Source of the DNA: Cryptomeria japonica
Taxonomy: Eukaryota > Streptophyta > Pinopsida > Cupressales > Cupressaceae
Assembly (NCBI RefSeq): GCF_030272615.1
Contig: NC_081415.1
Location: forward strand, 421,936,757 to 422,000,756
Reading direction: 5' to 3'
DNA: 64,000 nt
The notes under the pieces are model-generated. The model searched no databases. It was not told the origin of the DNA and saw only the letters and a list, made by a program, of their open reading frames with translations. Numbering within the stretch: position 1 is the first letter of the stretch; every line of letters starts with the position of its first letter. Of the stretch, positions 33,326-45,199 are shown piece after piece. A program made the translations under genes and the position numbers.

Positions 33326-35189
33326 ATGTCAGACAATATCAATGAACAACAAAATAAGGAGACAATTGCTAGATTGTGGTCTAACTTGAAAAGAAAAGGT
33401 GATGGAAAATGTTATTGTCCTTGCAAAATTTGTAAGGGGTTAAATACTAGAAGACTTCTAATCAAAACATCGAAGAAACATTGTAGGCTGCATGGTCACA
33501 TTGAAGGTGGGCATGATTATCATCCATTGGTAAGTTTTTCATTATATCATTTTGACAATTTATATACATAATAAATCACGTGATGATGAGATCATGATCA
33601 CGGTTTATTTATGTATATCAATTTTATATAGGTCGAGCACCCCAGAGCACATGGTATGGATCAACACAACCCTGAGAATATTTGTTTTTGCTTTAAAAGG
33701 TGGAATGACCAAGAAAAATGGTTAAAAGATGAATTGACAAACCAAATGGTTGAGTGGTTTGGAAATGACACCTTTGACAAAACCAAGCTACTTGAAAAAG
33801 CTAGCACATATCTAAAGTATGTGAGGGACCAATACAAGACCCATTTGGAGAGGAACCTAAAGTATGAGCGTCCCCCCATGATTCTAGAGAGGGAGTGGAA
33901 GGACCTGATTTTGGATGCCAAGGAGAGAATTGAAAGGAAAAAAGGAAATACACCACTAGACACCAGAAGAAGGTACGAGATGCTATTCAGAATGTAATTA
34001 TGTACTAATTAATTACTCTTTATATTTATATAATCTAACATATTTCAAACTTTGTATAGACTGAGTGACACATCAAAGGCAACCAAGGCAAGGCAAGAAA
34101 AGAACGGGCAACACAAACTCGGCTCTAGTGGTTACATGAAACTTGCTGCACGAATTGTAAGTATCTCATGTAAATGAAATATTGCATCAAAATATTAATA
34201 AATTGCAAACGTTATTTTTTATCAAACAATGCAAGCAAAATTCACGGTACCAAGCAAAAATGCAAGGCTCTGAATTCAATAGAGCACCCACAGAAGATGA
34301 CAAGAGAATTGCCTACCAGCAAGGCTATTCAGCCATGGCTGATCAGCTACGAGAATTGAGTGGGCATACACAACATTCGAGTGCATCTATCACACAGGTA
34401 AATATGCTAAATGGAAGTTGTTTCAAATTGAATACTTTACCAATAATCTAATTGATGTTGAGTTCCAACATAAAGTGACTATATTTGTTTTAAATAAGCA
34501 AGCAATGATAACAATGTGCATGTCATTGGAATGCAGCCTGCTAATTGCGAAACACCACCTGCACATGAAGGTCCGGATGTGCATCCCAGTAGTGGAGGTA
34601 TTTATTTGCTATTCAATTTTATTTATTTAGCTATTAATACAATTAAACATCTTAATTTGTAATTAGAGTAGTAATTAATGTAACTTCTTTTGTTAATATT
34701 TTAGAGCATGTAGTCGGTGGTGAGCAAGTGGAGCATGATCTGGGTACACATCATCAAGAACGTGATGTTCCCCACTTAGGTAAAGAGGACCATTGTTATT
34801 GCTTTAAACAAATATAATTGCAATTGGTGTTCAGCATTAATGTAACCTTTAGTATTTCAACTCCAACAGATCTAGAGGGTGTTCAACATGTTGAGGTTGA
34901 GGCTACACAAAATGATGTGGCCCCATCAGGTAAAGAGAACAACAATTATGTTCTCTAAATTAATGAAATACTTGTAACAATAATATTTTTTTTTTTTAAT
35001 TTAACCCTTTTCTTTGTTATTGCAGAGGACCCCCTTTCACTTCAGCGTCCTCGTCCTCAGTATAGGACTAGGCATACATTGAGATCACGAGCAGTTGGCA
35101 GAACATCTGTAGAGGGGGGAAATGATGAAGAAACTGATGTTCCACTTAGTCTTTTCATAGCTTCAAAGAAAAAACAAAGAAAGAAATGA
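33326..35189 (+). CDS. TNPA-like/Transposase_24-type gene, eight exons, apparently intact
   Basis: Proposed exons: 33326-33529, 33632-33972 (or to 33993), 34060-34156, 34236-34397, 34537-34597, 34705-34779, 34870-34929, 35026-35189. All introns are GT-AG and phases agree at every junction (0, 2, 0, 0, 1, 1, 1), giving about 387 (or 394) codons without a stop. Exon 1 has CYCPCKICK and a His-rich end, like the transposase-associated domain. Exons 2-3 have a helical region (KASTYLKYVRDQYKTHL, ILEREWKDLILDAKERIE) then KNGQHKLGSSGYMKLAARI, the HxLGSxxF-type hallmark of Transposase_24 (TNPA-like). The C-terminus is basic (SKKKQRKK), a possible nuclear signal. TNPA proteins bind CACTA subterminal repeats. 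This is the only fully open gene in the element. Confidence 0.6.
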
Positions 35190-37019
35190 TTGTAACCTAA
35201 CTTATTTGATAATGACTGATTTTTATGTGTTAGTGAATGTAATTATGTGCTAATTAATGGTTATGGATGATATGTGTTAATTAATATTGATGAATGTTGT
35301 GTGTTAATTAATGTTAATCAATGTTATGTGCTAATGAACGTTATGTGATATTAATGAATGAATGCTATATTTTATTAATGGTAGAAAGAATGAATGAATG
35401 AATGTTATAAGATGTTAACGGGGAATTTAGAGTGATATTAGGGTGGGGGGGAGGGGCCAAATGAGATTCCACCTTCACGTGGTTGGCCCTATTAAGTAGA
35501 GAATATTAAACTATTCTCGAAACCAAGCGAAGCTCAACAAGGTAACACACTTTTCAATATTTCATTATGTTGCACAGTTAATCTTATTGAATAATGTATA
35601 TTGAATCTTAATTGCAGGGTCCAATAGAGCCAACACGAACAACAACACCACAAGTTGCTGGGTATAATGGACTCCCATATTGTCTTGTCTGTACACGAAC
35701 AATATGAGTTGCTTCTAGTGTTGATATCCAAGGTGGGACTGCAAAAGTTATGAATATGCCTCATCCTTGTAAGTTTTTTTATTACTTGTAATTCATGAAT
35801 ATTGCTCTTTAGTTGATTAAAATTAAATGAAAATCTTTAATGAATACACAAAACTATATACACATGCAGGCACACCATGGTTGAGATGGTCCAACTCCCT
35901 AGTCTCACTCTATGACTAAGCTCATGCCATATCTAAATCAAAGACATCTCAAATACATGGTCGGTGGAAAGTTGCAAAATGCCATTTTCATACATAAGCA
36001 AGACATACACAATTGGGCACAATCACCAAGAGAACGGTAAAAAGTGTGTTTGAGATTGTATCATGGATGCTTTTAAGGATTGTATCATGGATGCAAAAAA
36101 TCTCTTCATTAATCCTTGACTCATGATTGCTATAATACTTCATTAGACTTCTCATGTCATTTGTTGCACTTCTTCACTATTTTGGACTGAGTTTCAACTA
36201 TGTATTTGCCTTGACTTATGATTGTACCTAGCTTTGTCCTATCTTTGTAAGCTTCCTCTTTGAATTGTGGTTGTAGCTTTGATAATACCTTTTTAATGTT
36301 GCACTATTTGTAAGGAGGACAACTCCTAATGCATGTTGCAAATTGTGTTCTAGTGACTGAGACTAAACTTTTTGTACTTGATGTTTTTGACTAGTTGTCA
36401 TAACCTCTGACTTTGATGCTTGTGCCTTAATAGAACTAGATGTTTCTTGTATGCATACTTGGTCAAGGACTGCATTATGATGCTATAGGGCTACAAACTA
36501 AGATTATTTATTGTATTGAGTTGCACATTTGACATGAGTTGCCCTATGACTGCTATGCCTCTTGAGGTAATAAGGTGTTGTTCTTGTCAAGTTTTGACAA
36601 TGCTGCAACAATAACGTGTTATTTGTTGTTAAGGTTTGAAAAGACCTTTTAGAAACTTATACCCTGCTCTTTTTCACTCAGTAGACTTGATTACTGTCAT
36701 TTTATTTGGTACTAGGTATGACTGCCTACTGGCTTTACTGTAGACTTCTAGACTGTATTTTTTGTGTGTTGTTGTTCTATACTTGACCATCTATTAGGAA
36801 AACATAGCTTGAAATGTCCAAAACAATTAATGAATGTGTTGGGTCTCAAATCAACAGATTGGATAGGTTCTAAGGAAATGCCAACTCCTATGATCAAACC
36901 CTCCAATTGACTTGGCCAACTTATAGAGTGAACCTACTTGGTTACTAACTCTCTCACTTTAGGCTCTGCAGGACCTAGGCGGGTATACCTACTCACTAGT
37001 TGTTTTCAATGACTAATGC
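35190..37019. other. CACTA interior: possible spliced remnant at 35505-35900, otherwise nothing recognised
   Basis: A run of splice-like signals (AACAAG|GTAACA near 35541; TTGCAG| at 35617; CATCCTT|GTAAG near 35769; CATGCAG| at 35870) brackets short coding-like pieces, with a stop (ACAATATGAG) in the second. The last acceptor region is duplicated at 47217-47258. 35900-37019 is AT-rich without features. Confidence 0.3.
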
Positions 37020-38187
37020 TTTTTATAGCAGATTAAGTATCTTGATCTGATTTCTTCTGTAGTTGTTTTCGATGTAGTTTTCTTTTGTTTTATTGATATC
37101 ACTTTTTCGATGAGAATGCTTCTTTCGGTGAATCTTCTTTATCTTGCATCGATGATATTGTTTCTTCGAAAGCCTTTTCTCATCGGTGGGGGCCACCTCT
37201 GCTTTCTTTGATACCTTTTGTTGGTGGGAGCATCCCTTTCGGTGAGTCTTTTTGCACCATAGTGTTATATCCTCGAAGACCTTTTCTTGTCGATGAGAAC
37301 CATCTCCACTTTCCTCGATATCTTTTATCGATGGAGTTACTGTCTTCGATGAGTCCTTTCTGAAGTTCATCAGTGTTTGCTTTCTTCGATGCCCTTTTTA
37401 TATTGATGAGACATCGCTGGGTCTCATCGATACTATTTGAATCTTAGATACTTTGATAGAATGCTTTTAGACTTGTTTGATAACTTATGGGTTATTACGG
37501 TATCAATGAAAATGATGATTTCTTCCAAAGAGAGATGGCTTCTATCGATGAAACCATGTGTATCGGAGACATGCCTTTTAGTCTCCTTGAAACTCATTCT
37601 CATTGAAATATTTTTTTGGTCCGCCGGGTTTCATGTCGAAGAGACTTTGGACTTCAGTGACTTCTTTTGTCCTCCCATCGAAACTCATATCCTTATCGAT
37701 ATCATTCATCGATGTAGTTTGCTTCTGTTTTATTGATATCACTTTTTCGATGAGAATGCTTCTTTCGATGAATCTTCTTTATCTTGCATCGATGATATTG
37801 TTTCTTCGAAAGCCTTTTCTCATCGGTGGGGGCCACCTCTGCTTTCTTCGATACCTTTTGTTGGTGGGACCATCCCTTTCGGTGAGTCTTTTTCACCGAT
37901 AGTGTTATATCCTCGAAGACCTTTTCTTGTCGATGAGAACCATCTCCACTTTCCTCGATATCTTTTATCGATGGAGTTACTGTCTTCGATGAGTCCTTTC
38001 TGAAGTTCATCGGTGTTTTCTTTCTTCGATGCCCCTTTTATATCGATGAGACATCGCTGGGTCTTATCGATACTGTTTGAATCTTAGATACTTCGATAGA
38101 ATGCTTTTAGACTTGTTCGACAACTTATGGGTTATTACGGTATCAATGAAAATGATGATTTCTTCCAAAGAGAGATGGCTTCTATGA
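37020..38187. repeat. Internal TCGATG-rich repeat block with a 640-bp tandem duplication
   Basis: Dozens of TCGATG/TCGAT/TTCGAT motifs. 37063-37546 is repeated at 37703-38186 (offset 640 bp, e.g. TTTTATTGATATCACTTTTT at 37088 and 37728), separated by a unique ~155-bp spacer. It is clearly homologous, in the same orientation, to the right subterminal block (51430-51850). Apparent minus-strand ORFs here are translations of the repeat and are not called as genes. Confidence 0.8.
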
Positions 38188-39531
38188 TTTAATTTCTCAA
38201 ATCAAGATATTTTACTTAATTCAGATTTGATGCTCAACAGAATGACTGCACTATCACCAATCTATCTTGAAGATTTGACTACTCTTTAGATTATGATTAT
38301 GACTATCATGATATTTCATGAGACTGCTCTATCCCAATATGAAACCCTTTGTTCCCACAAATCAATGCTTTGAACTTGACTGCAACTTTATAGTGATCAC
38401 TCTCTTTGTATAGTAAGCTTGCTACTTTCTCAACTTTTGATATATTGGAGGTTCCTAGGATGGTTTCTATCTTATAGTCACAATACCTTGTTATATTTTG
38501 CAGCTATTCTATGTTTATTTGTTTTCCACTCTTAACTCATAGTTTAACCGAATATGGTTCATCTTGGAATCAATGCACATCGATTATAATCAGATTATAT
38601 CACTCTCCATGGTTGCAAGACCTGAAGAAGGATTCTTATCATCAATTAGATGCATAATTTTGGGAATATAGAAAGACAAAAAAATATATTAGAACCGTAT
38701 TTTTTGTTGAGTCATAATATGATGTGTTAATTTAGCTAAATAAGGGAACCAATGTTGTATTAGGTTTAATTCCATGATGACATTTGAAGCTTGTTAGAGA
38801 TAGGGGATTTGTAGCAGTTGGCTTGTTAGGTTATGTCACAATCCCATGAAGGTCCTTGTAGACCGTTAATGTCAGTAGACATGAGATTGTTATGCTATGA
38901 ATTGGATCAGCTAAACCTAGAAGTTCTGTAACCAATGAATCAACTGACTCAAGTGTATGTTAATTATCTTATGATGGTCATTAATGACCATTATTCTTAG
39001 TAGACATTAAGCAATTCGCTAGATAGTTGGTTAGTAAACCAGTGAGTTAGTTGGCTCAAGTGTATGCTATTTATCATATGATGGTCGTTAATAACCATTA
39101 TTGTTAGTACACATTAAGCAGATGGCTTGTTTAGATGGTTGGTAGTGAGTTTGTTGAGCTCAAGAATTGGATGTATAAGTCGAGCAAGGGAGCTGAACAC
39201 TAACAACGCATTGGTGCTTGCAATGTTAAAATTACTCAAAATTGAAACCAATAAACTATTGAAAGTAAACTAGAAGACAACACAAAATCTAGGCTCGAAA
39301 GTTCATAGTCTGTATATTGATATTAATTTTGAAAAGTATTACAAAACTTAGAGTATTCTCCATAAGACTAGAAAATCCCAAATATATTTCTGTAGAGTTT
39401 TCTTACAAATTCTTGCGATCCCCCTTTTCATTAGTCCTGGTATCCATTTATATAATCATGGATGCATACAAGCTTCAGACCCCTTTTCAAAAAGAGTTTG
39501 TTACAAACTGAAGATACTCCCCAAGAAATGG
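38188..39531. other. No gene seen
   Basis: AT-rich sequence with a diverged local duplication (CAAGTGTATG(T/C)TA..TTATC(T/A)TATGATGGTC at about 38953 and 39058). No coding support. Confidence 0.4.
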
Positions 39532-42325
39532 TTACAAGTCCTCTTTAGCATCTTCGGCCTCTTGCACTTTTTGCTCGGTTGCAACCTCTTGTAACTGCTC
39601 CAGAGCATCTTCTTCCTGCACCACATATTTTTTGGACCACTCTTGAAAAACATCATCGGTAGGCCATGAGTAGCCAATAATCTTTTTCTTCAACTTTAAT
39701 AGCTTTTTCCAAGAGTTCCTTATTTTCCTCACTTCTGACTCCAAGAAACCATAATGTGATTCGATCTTTTCTATTTCCTCAATTGTTTTAACAAACAGTG
39801 AGGTGTCATCTTTATTGATTATTTCATTTACCCTTAGAGATAGATTAGCTCCTAACTCATCTAGCCATACCTGTTTGTCCTTTATCTGATTTTGGTTGAC
39901 AAAACCTCCAGGAAACAGTTCAAATTTGTGCTCATTATACTCTTTTCTATATAAATTAGCCTTCCTTTCCACATTGGCTTTCCCTTCTTCCAGCTTTGTC
40001 AAACCTTTGGTCAATTCACATGTGGATTTGATAGTGGCATCGGATCTAGCTTCATCATAAGATACACACATGAATTCTTAATCTACTTCCCTTGGGATCC
40101 ACTTATTTAGAATAGGCTCTAGAATGGCCTTGTCCTCATTTAACTCACAAAGAGTGTCAAAAATTCTCTTCATATTGATATGTACCATGGGAGCATCAAT
40201 GGTATCAGCAAAACTCAAAATTGTAGCCTTTATCTTCTCCTCATACTTATTTGCAAATAAGGCTTGAGCCTGTTTCAACTTTTCCAATTCATGTTGATAA
40301 GTCTCAGCTGGTTGAAAACCAGTAGGCATACGAGAAGGGGGGAATTCTATGATGGGACTAGTAGGTGGGGGCCTTGCTGGAGAAGAAGAAATTGCCAAGG
40401 TAGAGGACTCACCTCCTTGGTATTGTCCCATCAGCTGACTTTGAAGTTTGGCAATGATAGTGTCCTTGCTAGCTACCTCCTTTTTGGCTTCATTATAAGC
40501 CTTTAAAATTGTTTCCAACCTAATTTGGAAATCAGCCTTTTCTTTTGCTTCCTTCTCTGCTACTACTACATTGAACTTAGCAGTCTCTAAAACAGTACTA
40601 GCTACTTCCACTACCCCTGTATCCTGAACTCTTCTGACTATCATAGCTCCTAGAAGGTTAGATTGTGAGGTATCTTTCCTTCTTCTACCTTCATCTCTTT
40701 TAAGGGACCACATAACCAGAGAAGCGTCATCTTTGTTGAATACCACTCCCTTCATTGGCTTAGTTTCCTTTCTGACCGCTTCAAGAACCAATGCATCAGC
40801 TATATCCCATTCAGGGAGGATTACCACACCAGCCTTATCCACCATCTCTCTTCCAGCCTCAGGAGTGATAGCTTTGAACTCAGCCATCATTTCTTGTTTA
40901 ACCTCTTCCTCCACTTGGGCTGCATCCTTGAGAGGTTGTTCATTTACCCTTTGCTCACATCTGATCTTGAATTGATCAATATTTTTCTTCCATAGAAACT
41001 GCATAAAAGCTCCTAATGTGACAAAATTGTTGTCAGCTAGGAATTCTTCACTAGCTTTTTTGACAGTAATGTCCATTTCTTTCCCCTGTAGCTCACCATC
41101 AGTTACATCCATTTCAACACTGGGTGGCTCTTCTGGCATTCCTTCTTGAGTCTCATTGTAGGTGTAGGCAATTTCACCCAGACTCCCCAATTGTATCAAT
41201 TGCTCAGCCACCGCTTGTTCATCTCCTATTTGAATAGGGGACTGAGATGGAGAGTACTGAGGGTCATCAGTTTCAATTTCTTTACCTGTCCTCTACCTCT
41301 TAGGCGAATCCTGAATCTCAATAATATCTTCAATGGCCCTTTTCCCTCTAGAAGTAGAAGGTTCACCTATTACTGGCACCATTACAGTATACTTAGATCT
41401 CTTGTGCATTATATAATCACCTAGTGGAATAGCCTTAGCAAAGGCAAGCTTGGCTAGGACCAATTTAGCCCTGTCAGGATCATTCTGCATTATGGCTTCT
41501 CTTTTTTCCTTCAGGATTTGCATTAAATCTTCAAAATAAAGAATTAAGAATTTAACCTTTTCTTCAAAAGGGGTAAAACTAGAGAGAGGATCATAACTAG
41601 AATCAAATTGATGGATAAAGTCAAGGGCTCTTTTGTATGCAATCCACTTCTCCTTCCTCAACTCTTGCTCATCTAGACTAAATTCATTCCTGATCAAATC
41701 TTCAGGGAATTGGAATTGGTGAGGCCTGATTTTACAAACTGCTCTCTTCCTGAACATGTCGTTGAAGAAATCTTCAGGGTCAGCACACCTTGACACTGCA
41801 GTTGATAACATGTATGGTTTAAATAATTCTTCAAAATACTTCCATCCACCTTTGGTAATTACAAAATGATGAGCCATGGTGATGGTTGGGAAAATTGTCC
41901 CTTTACCCCTGTTAGTTAACTCGGCCTCCTGCACTCCTCCAATCTGTCTCAATACTTCTGCAATCCCTATCTTTAATGGAACCTAATAGGGCAGTAGATA
42001 AGGGGTACCCCTAAATCCAAACACTCTAAAAATAGTAGAAACAGGATATAGATACATATCTCCCCAGTTATGAACAATCTTGATATCCTCTGCAAATTCT
42101 TTGGGCCTAAGGAATTCCAAAAGAGCCTTGGGAATCCTAGGGTTTTCTGCACACAAGAGAACTCTAATTTTAGATGCAAAGCATCTATAAAACTTCAGAT
42201 AACTTGCATCCTCTCTATCCCAAGATAGAACAGTACTCCACAATTGCATTGGCATCTCCTCTTTATCCTTGACCTTAACCAGGTCCATCTCTTTTGCAAA
42301 ATAATCAGCCCCTTTGAATAGAAAC

Positions 42326-44102
42326 TATAATCACATAAATCTGTCCACTTAATTAAATGAATATTTAATATTTATTTGATTATTTAACTATCAATTAATA
42401 ATTAATTAAATTAATATTTAATTAATTCATCTTAACCCTCTTCTCCTATTAATTAAATAAATTATTTGATTTATTTGATTTAATTCACTTAACCAAATTC
42501 AGACCATTAATTAAATAAATAAATAATATTTATTTAATTAGATTTTCTCTCACATTTAAATAAATTAATATTTATTTAAATTCCCCCAAAATCCCACCTC
42601 TCACATTTAAATAAATTAACATTTATTTAAATCACCTTTATCCTCTACCCACTTGCATTTTCCTACAAATGCAAGTTGCACAACTATTTTAAATAAATAA
42701 TTTATTTAAATCACCTTTATCCTCCACCCACTTGCATTTTCCTACAAATGCAAGTTGCACAACTATTTTAAATAAATTATTTATTTAAAATCCTATTTAT
42801 CCTCACCCACTTGAAACCTTTAATGGTTTCCCTTAAAGTCTTCAAACTTAATGGCTTCCTTCTAGAGTCTTCTCAAACCTTTAATGGTTTCCCTTAAAGT
42901 CTTCAAAACTTAATGGCTTTAAAGTCTTCAAACTTGATGGCTTCCTTCTATAGTCTTCTTAAGCCTTTAATGGTTTCCCTTAAAGTCTTCAAACTTAATG
43001 GCTTCCCTTAAAGTTTTCTTAAGACTTTAATTGCTTCCCTTAAAGTCTTCAAGCATTTTAATGCTTTATCTTCCTTCTTCTCATTTAAATAAATTAATAT
43101 TTATTTGAATATCTATCCAAATGCAAATTACACCATTTAATTGAAATAAATGATTTTATTTTAATTGAAAATACCAAAATTCCTCCCACTTGCATTTTCC
43201 TACAAAATCCACTTGCATGCCTAAACCCCTTCTAGATTCTTCTAAACCTTTCCTAATTAACCTAATCCATCCCCTAAATATTGTCACTAAGCAAATTGGA
43301 GTCACTTCTCAAAGACTCCAAAGTCTTTGAAAAGCAATTAATGATTTGTGTGTTCAACAAATTAACCTCTAAAGTCTTCCAAACCACTTATGACTCTTAC
43401 ATGACCATTAATGGTTAATTCCACTTGCACCCATGGTTAAGGACTTTGACCCCTAACTTAACCCTCATGTAACCCATGTGTCTCTTCAAAGCATTTATTT
43501 CTTTGACTAGGGTAACCATCATGTCCCCTCAAGCATTTAATGCTCCTTATCTCTCCTCTCAAGCCTCCTCATGGTGACACTTGTCAACATGGGATTGGGT
43601 TGAAAGTCTCACATGGATTGAATATCTTTCAATCCTAACCCTTGTTAAGATTGCTCAATATTAACCCTTCATTTCCCCATTTCTTCTATAAATAGAACCC
43701 TTCTCCTCAAGCAAAGGAGGAAGCATTAGAGTATTGTTGTTATACTGGTATTAGCATAGAGCTTTTTCATAGCATCACTATCTACACTTGCATAGCATTT
43801 GCTTATCATATTCAACCATCTTGAATCTCCATATGGCATCCATGGCTAGTGCTAAAAGCTGAGAGCTACACTCATTTGGGACTTGGAGAGGGGAGAAACA
43901 AGGGAGAAGCATCGAAAGGCATCATGGAATCATCTTAGGGAGGCTCTTCTCCTTTCTTTTATTTTGTTAAACTTCTTTCATGCTTTTTGAAATCTCTTTT
44001 GATATGTTTGGAATGGTTTTTAGTTCTTTGTTTTGTTTTTATGGTTGAAACTAACTTATTAACATTAAACTTTGTTGTTGCCTTGTCCCCATTTCCATGA
44101 CA
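42326..44102 (+). mobile_element. Solo LTR of the Tat-element family inside cargo gene 1
   Basis: 1,777 bp beginning TATAATCACATAAATCTG (TG decayed to TA) and ending ..CCATTTCCATGACA, flanked by the direct repeat GAAAC (42321-42325 and 44103-44107). No internal retroelement sequence is present, as expected after LTR-LTR recombination. It aligns to the 3' LTR at 9102-10487. Internal tandem repeats: a 79-bp duplication (42632-42789) including the hairpin ACTTGCATTT..AAATGCAAGT, and about four ~65-bp units around AAACCTTTAATGGTTTCCCT (42810-43075). Confidence 0.92.
43687..43694 (+). promoter_or_regulatory. TATA box of the solo LTR
   Basis: TATAAATA in the context TTCTTCTATAAATAGAACCC, matching the Tat 3' LTR. 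If active it would drive transcription antisense to the first part of cargo gene 1. Confidence 0.65.
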
Positions 44103-45139
44103 GAAACATATGCATCAACAAGGAATACCATCCAAATGGCTTGTCTACCTTACCATTCTTAATTCCTACTAAGCCTGCATGGATAGCATTAGAGAGGAAA
44201 GGAGTGAAGTCAAATGTTATGGCCAGGGAAGGGTTCAAAATTTGGGCAATCATTAACATATAATGGACGGGCATGTTTTTCTCAGCATCTTCTCCAAAAA
44301 TTTGACACAGTGTCCAGTACATAGCCTTAGCTCTCAAGGTAAATAAATTCAAGGAAAATGGCTCCATTGTGCTAGGGCCTACAACTGTTAATGCCCCTAT
44401 TTTGACAAAAAATTATCTCAATGGGCCACTCCTAAGATGATCTCTTTGGGCATTGTAAACTTGGGTTAATGCCTCAAAATCAATAAGCTCAAGGTAGCTG
44501 GAAGCTTCACTAAGCTTGAAGACATTCCTAAATTCATCATCTTTGATTTTGACAAGGGTTGATCCCTTTATGTTTCTAATGCATCTGGCAGCAGGGTCAT
44601 AATTCTGCGCAATTAGGGTCAATAGATCTACATCCATGAAAACACCCGGGACCACAAGCTTCCCTACATCTAAATTCCAGATACTATTCATAGGGGAAGG
44701 GGCATGTCTCTAACCAAAACCCACTTTAAACAAACTGAGACCGGATATCCCTATTTCAGGGTCCCTCAACCAATTTCCTTTATCATATAAACCATCCCCA
44801 ATTTTCAAAGAGGGGTTTTTTGGCACTAACTCCTTGGCCCTAGCCCCGATATTGGTCGACATGGTTAACTGCTCAAGAAAGTCATCACAAATATTTTGGT
44901 CCTGGTAATTTACCTTCCCTATTAATTCTCTTCTGGGTCCCATTTTAGGAGTATGCAACTAAGCCAATTATCAATCAAAGCAATTTTCTAACAGGACAAG
45001 ACCACAATTCAACAATCTTTAAGCAATGGGTAAACAAAGAGCAAGAGAACCTGATTTTGGTTTGCAAACTTCTGCTCTGCACCAGCTCTCTCTACAACTT
45101 CTTCTGTGAAATGATACCCTCGTTCAATTTATGCAGGGA

Positions 45140-45148
45140 TATATATAG
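45140..45148 (-). promoter_or_regulatory. Possible TATA box of cargo gene 1
   Basis: On the minus strand GCTATATATATCC, about 180 nt upstream of ATG 44958 and directly downstream of the ~130-bp array. Position and sequence fit a plant core promoter. Confidence 0.5.
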
Positions 45149-45199
45149 CAATTTGGCTCCTTAACTGCGACATTAACACCGCACGCTTCGGTCGTCCCT

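Larger units (their letters stand above)
39532..44958 (-). pseudogene. Cargo gene 1: about 1,215-codon unknown protein, split by a solo LTR
   Basis: ATG 44958. All pieces (44958-44103, then 42325-39532) lie in one minus-strand frame once the LTR and one GAAAC copy are removed. Only five stops interrupt it: 44710 TAG, 44413 TAA, 41983 TAG, 41293 TAG, 40078 TAA. N-terminal region: helical, with VGKLVVPGVFMDVDLL, IAQNYDPAARCI, IHAGLVGIKNGK and GWYSLLMHMF, resembling PMD/Transposase_32-type domains. The middle has LEFLRPKEFAEDIKIVHNWG and a low-complexity stretch (SSSPARPPPTSPIIEFPPSR). The C-terminus is coiled coil rich in Glu/Lys. It is homologous over its whole length to cargo gene 2. A TATA-like box and a ~130-bp repeat array lie upstream. 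Function unknown; I would not call it a transposase without a search. Confidence 0.7.

Noticed and set aside
37023-38010. Two near-identical minus-strand ORFs (115 and 102 codons)
   Set aside because: They are translations of the TCGATG repeat block in both copies of the 640-bp duplication, with no codon-like constraint.
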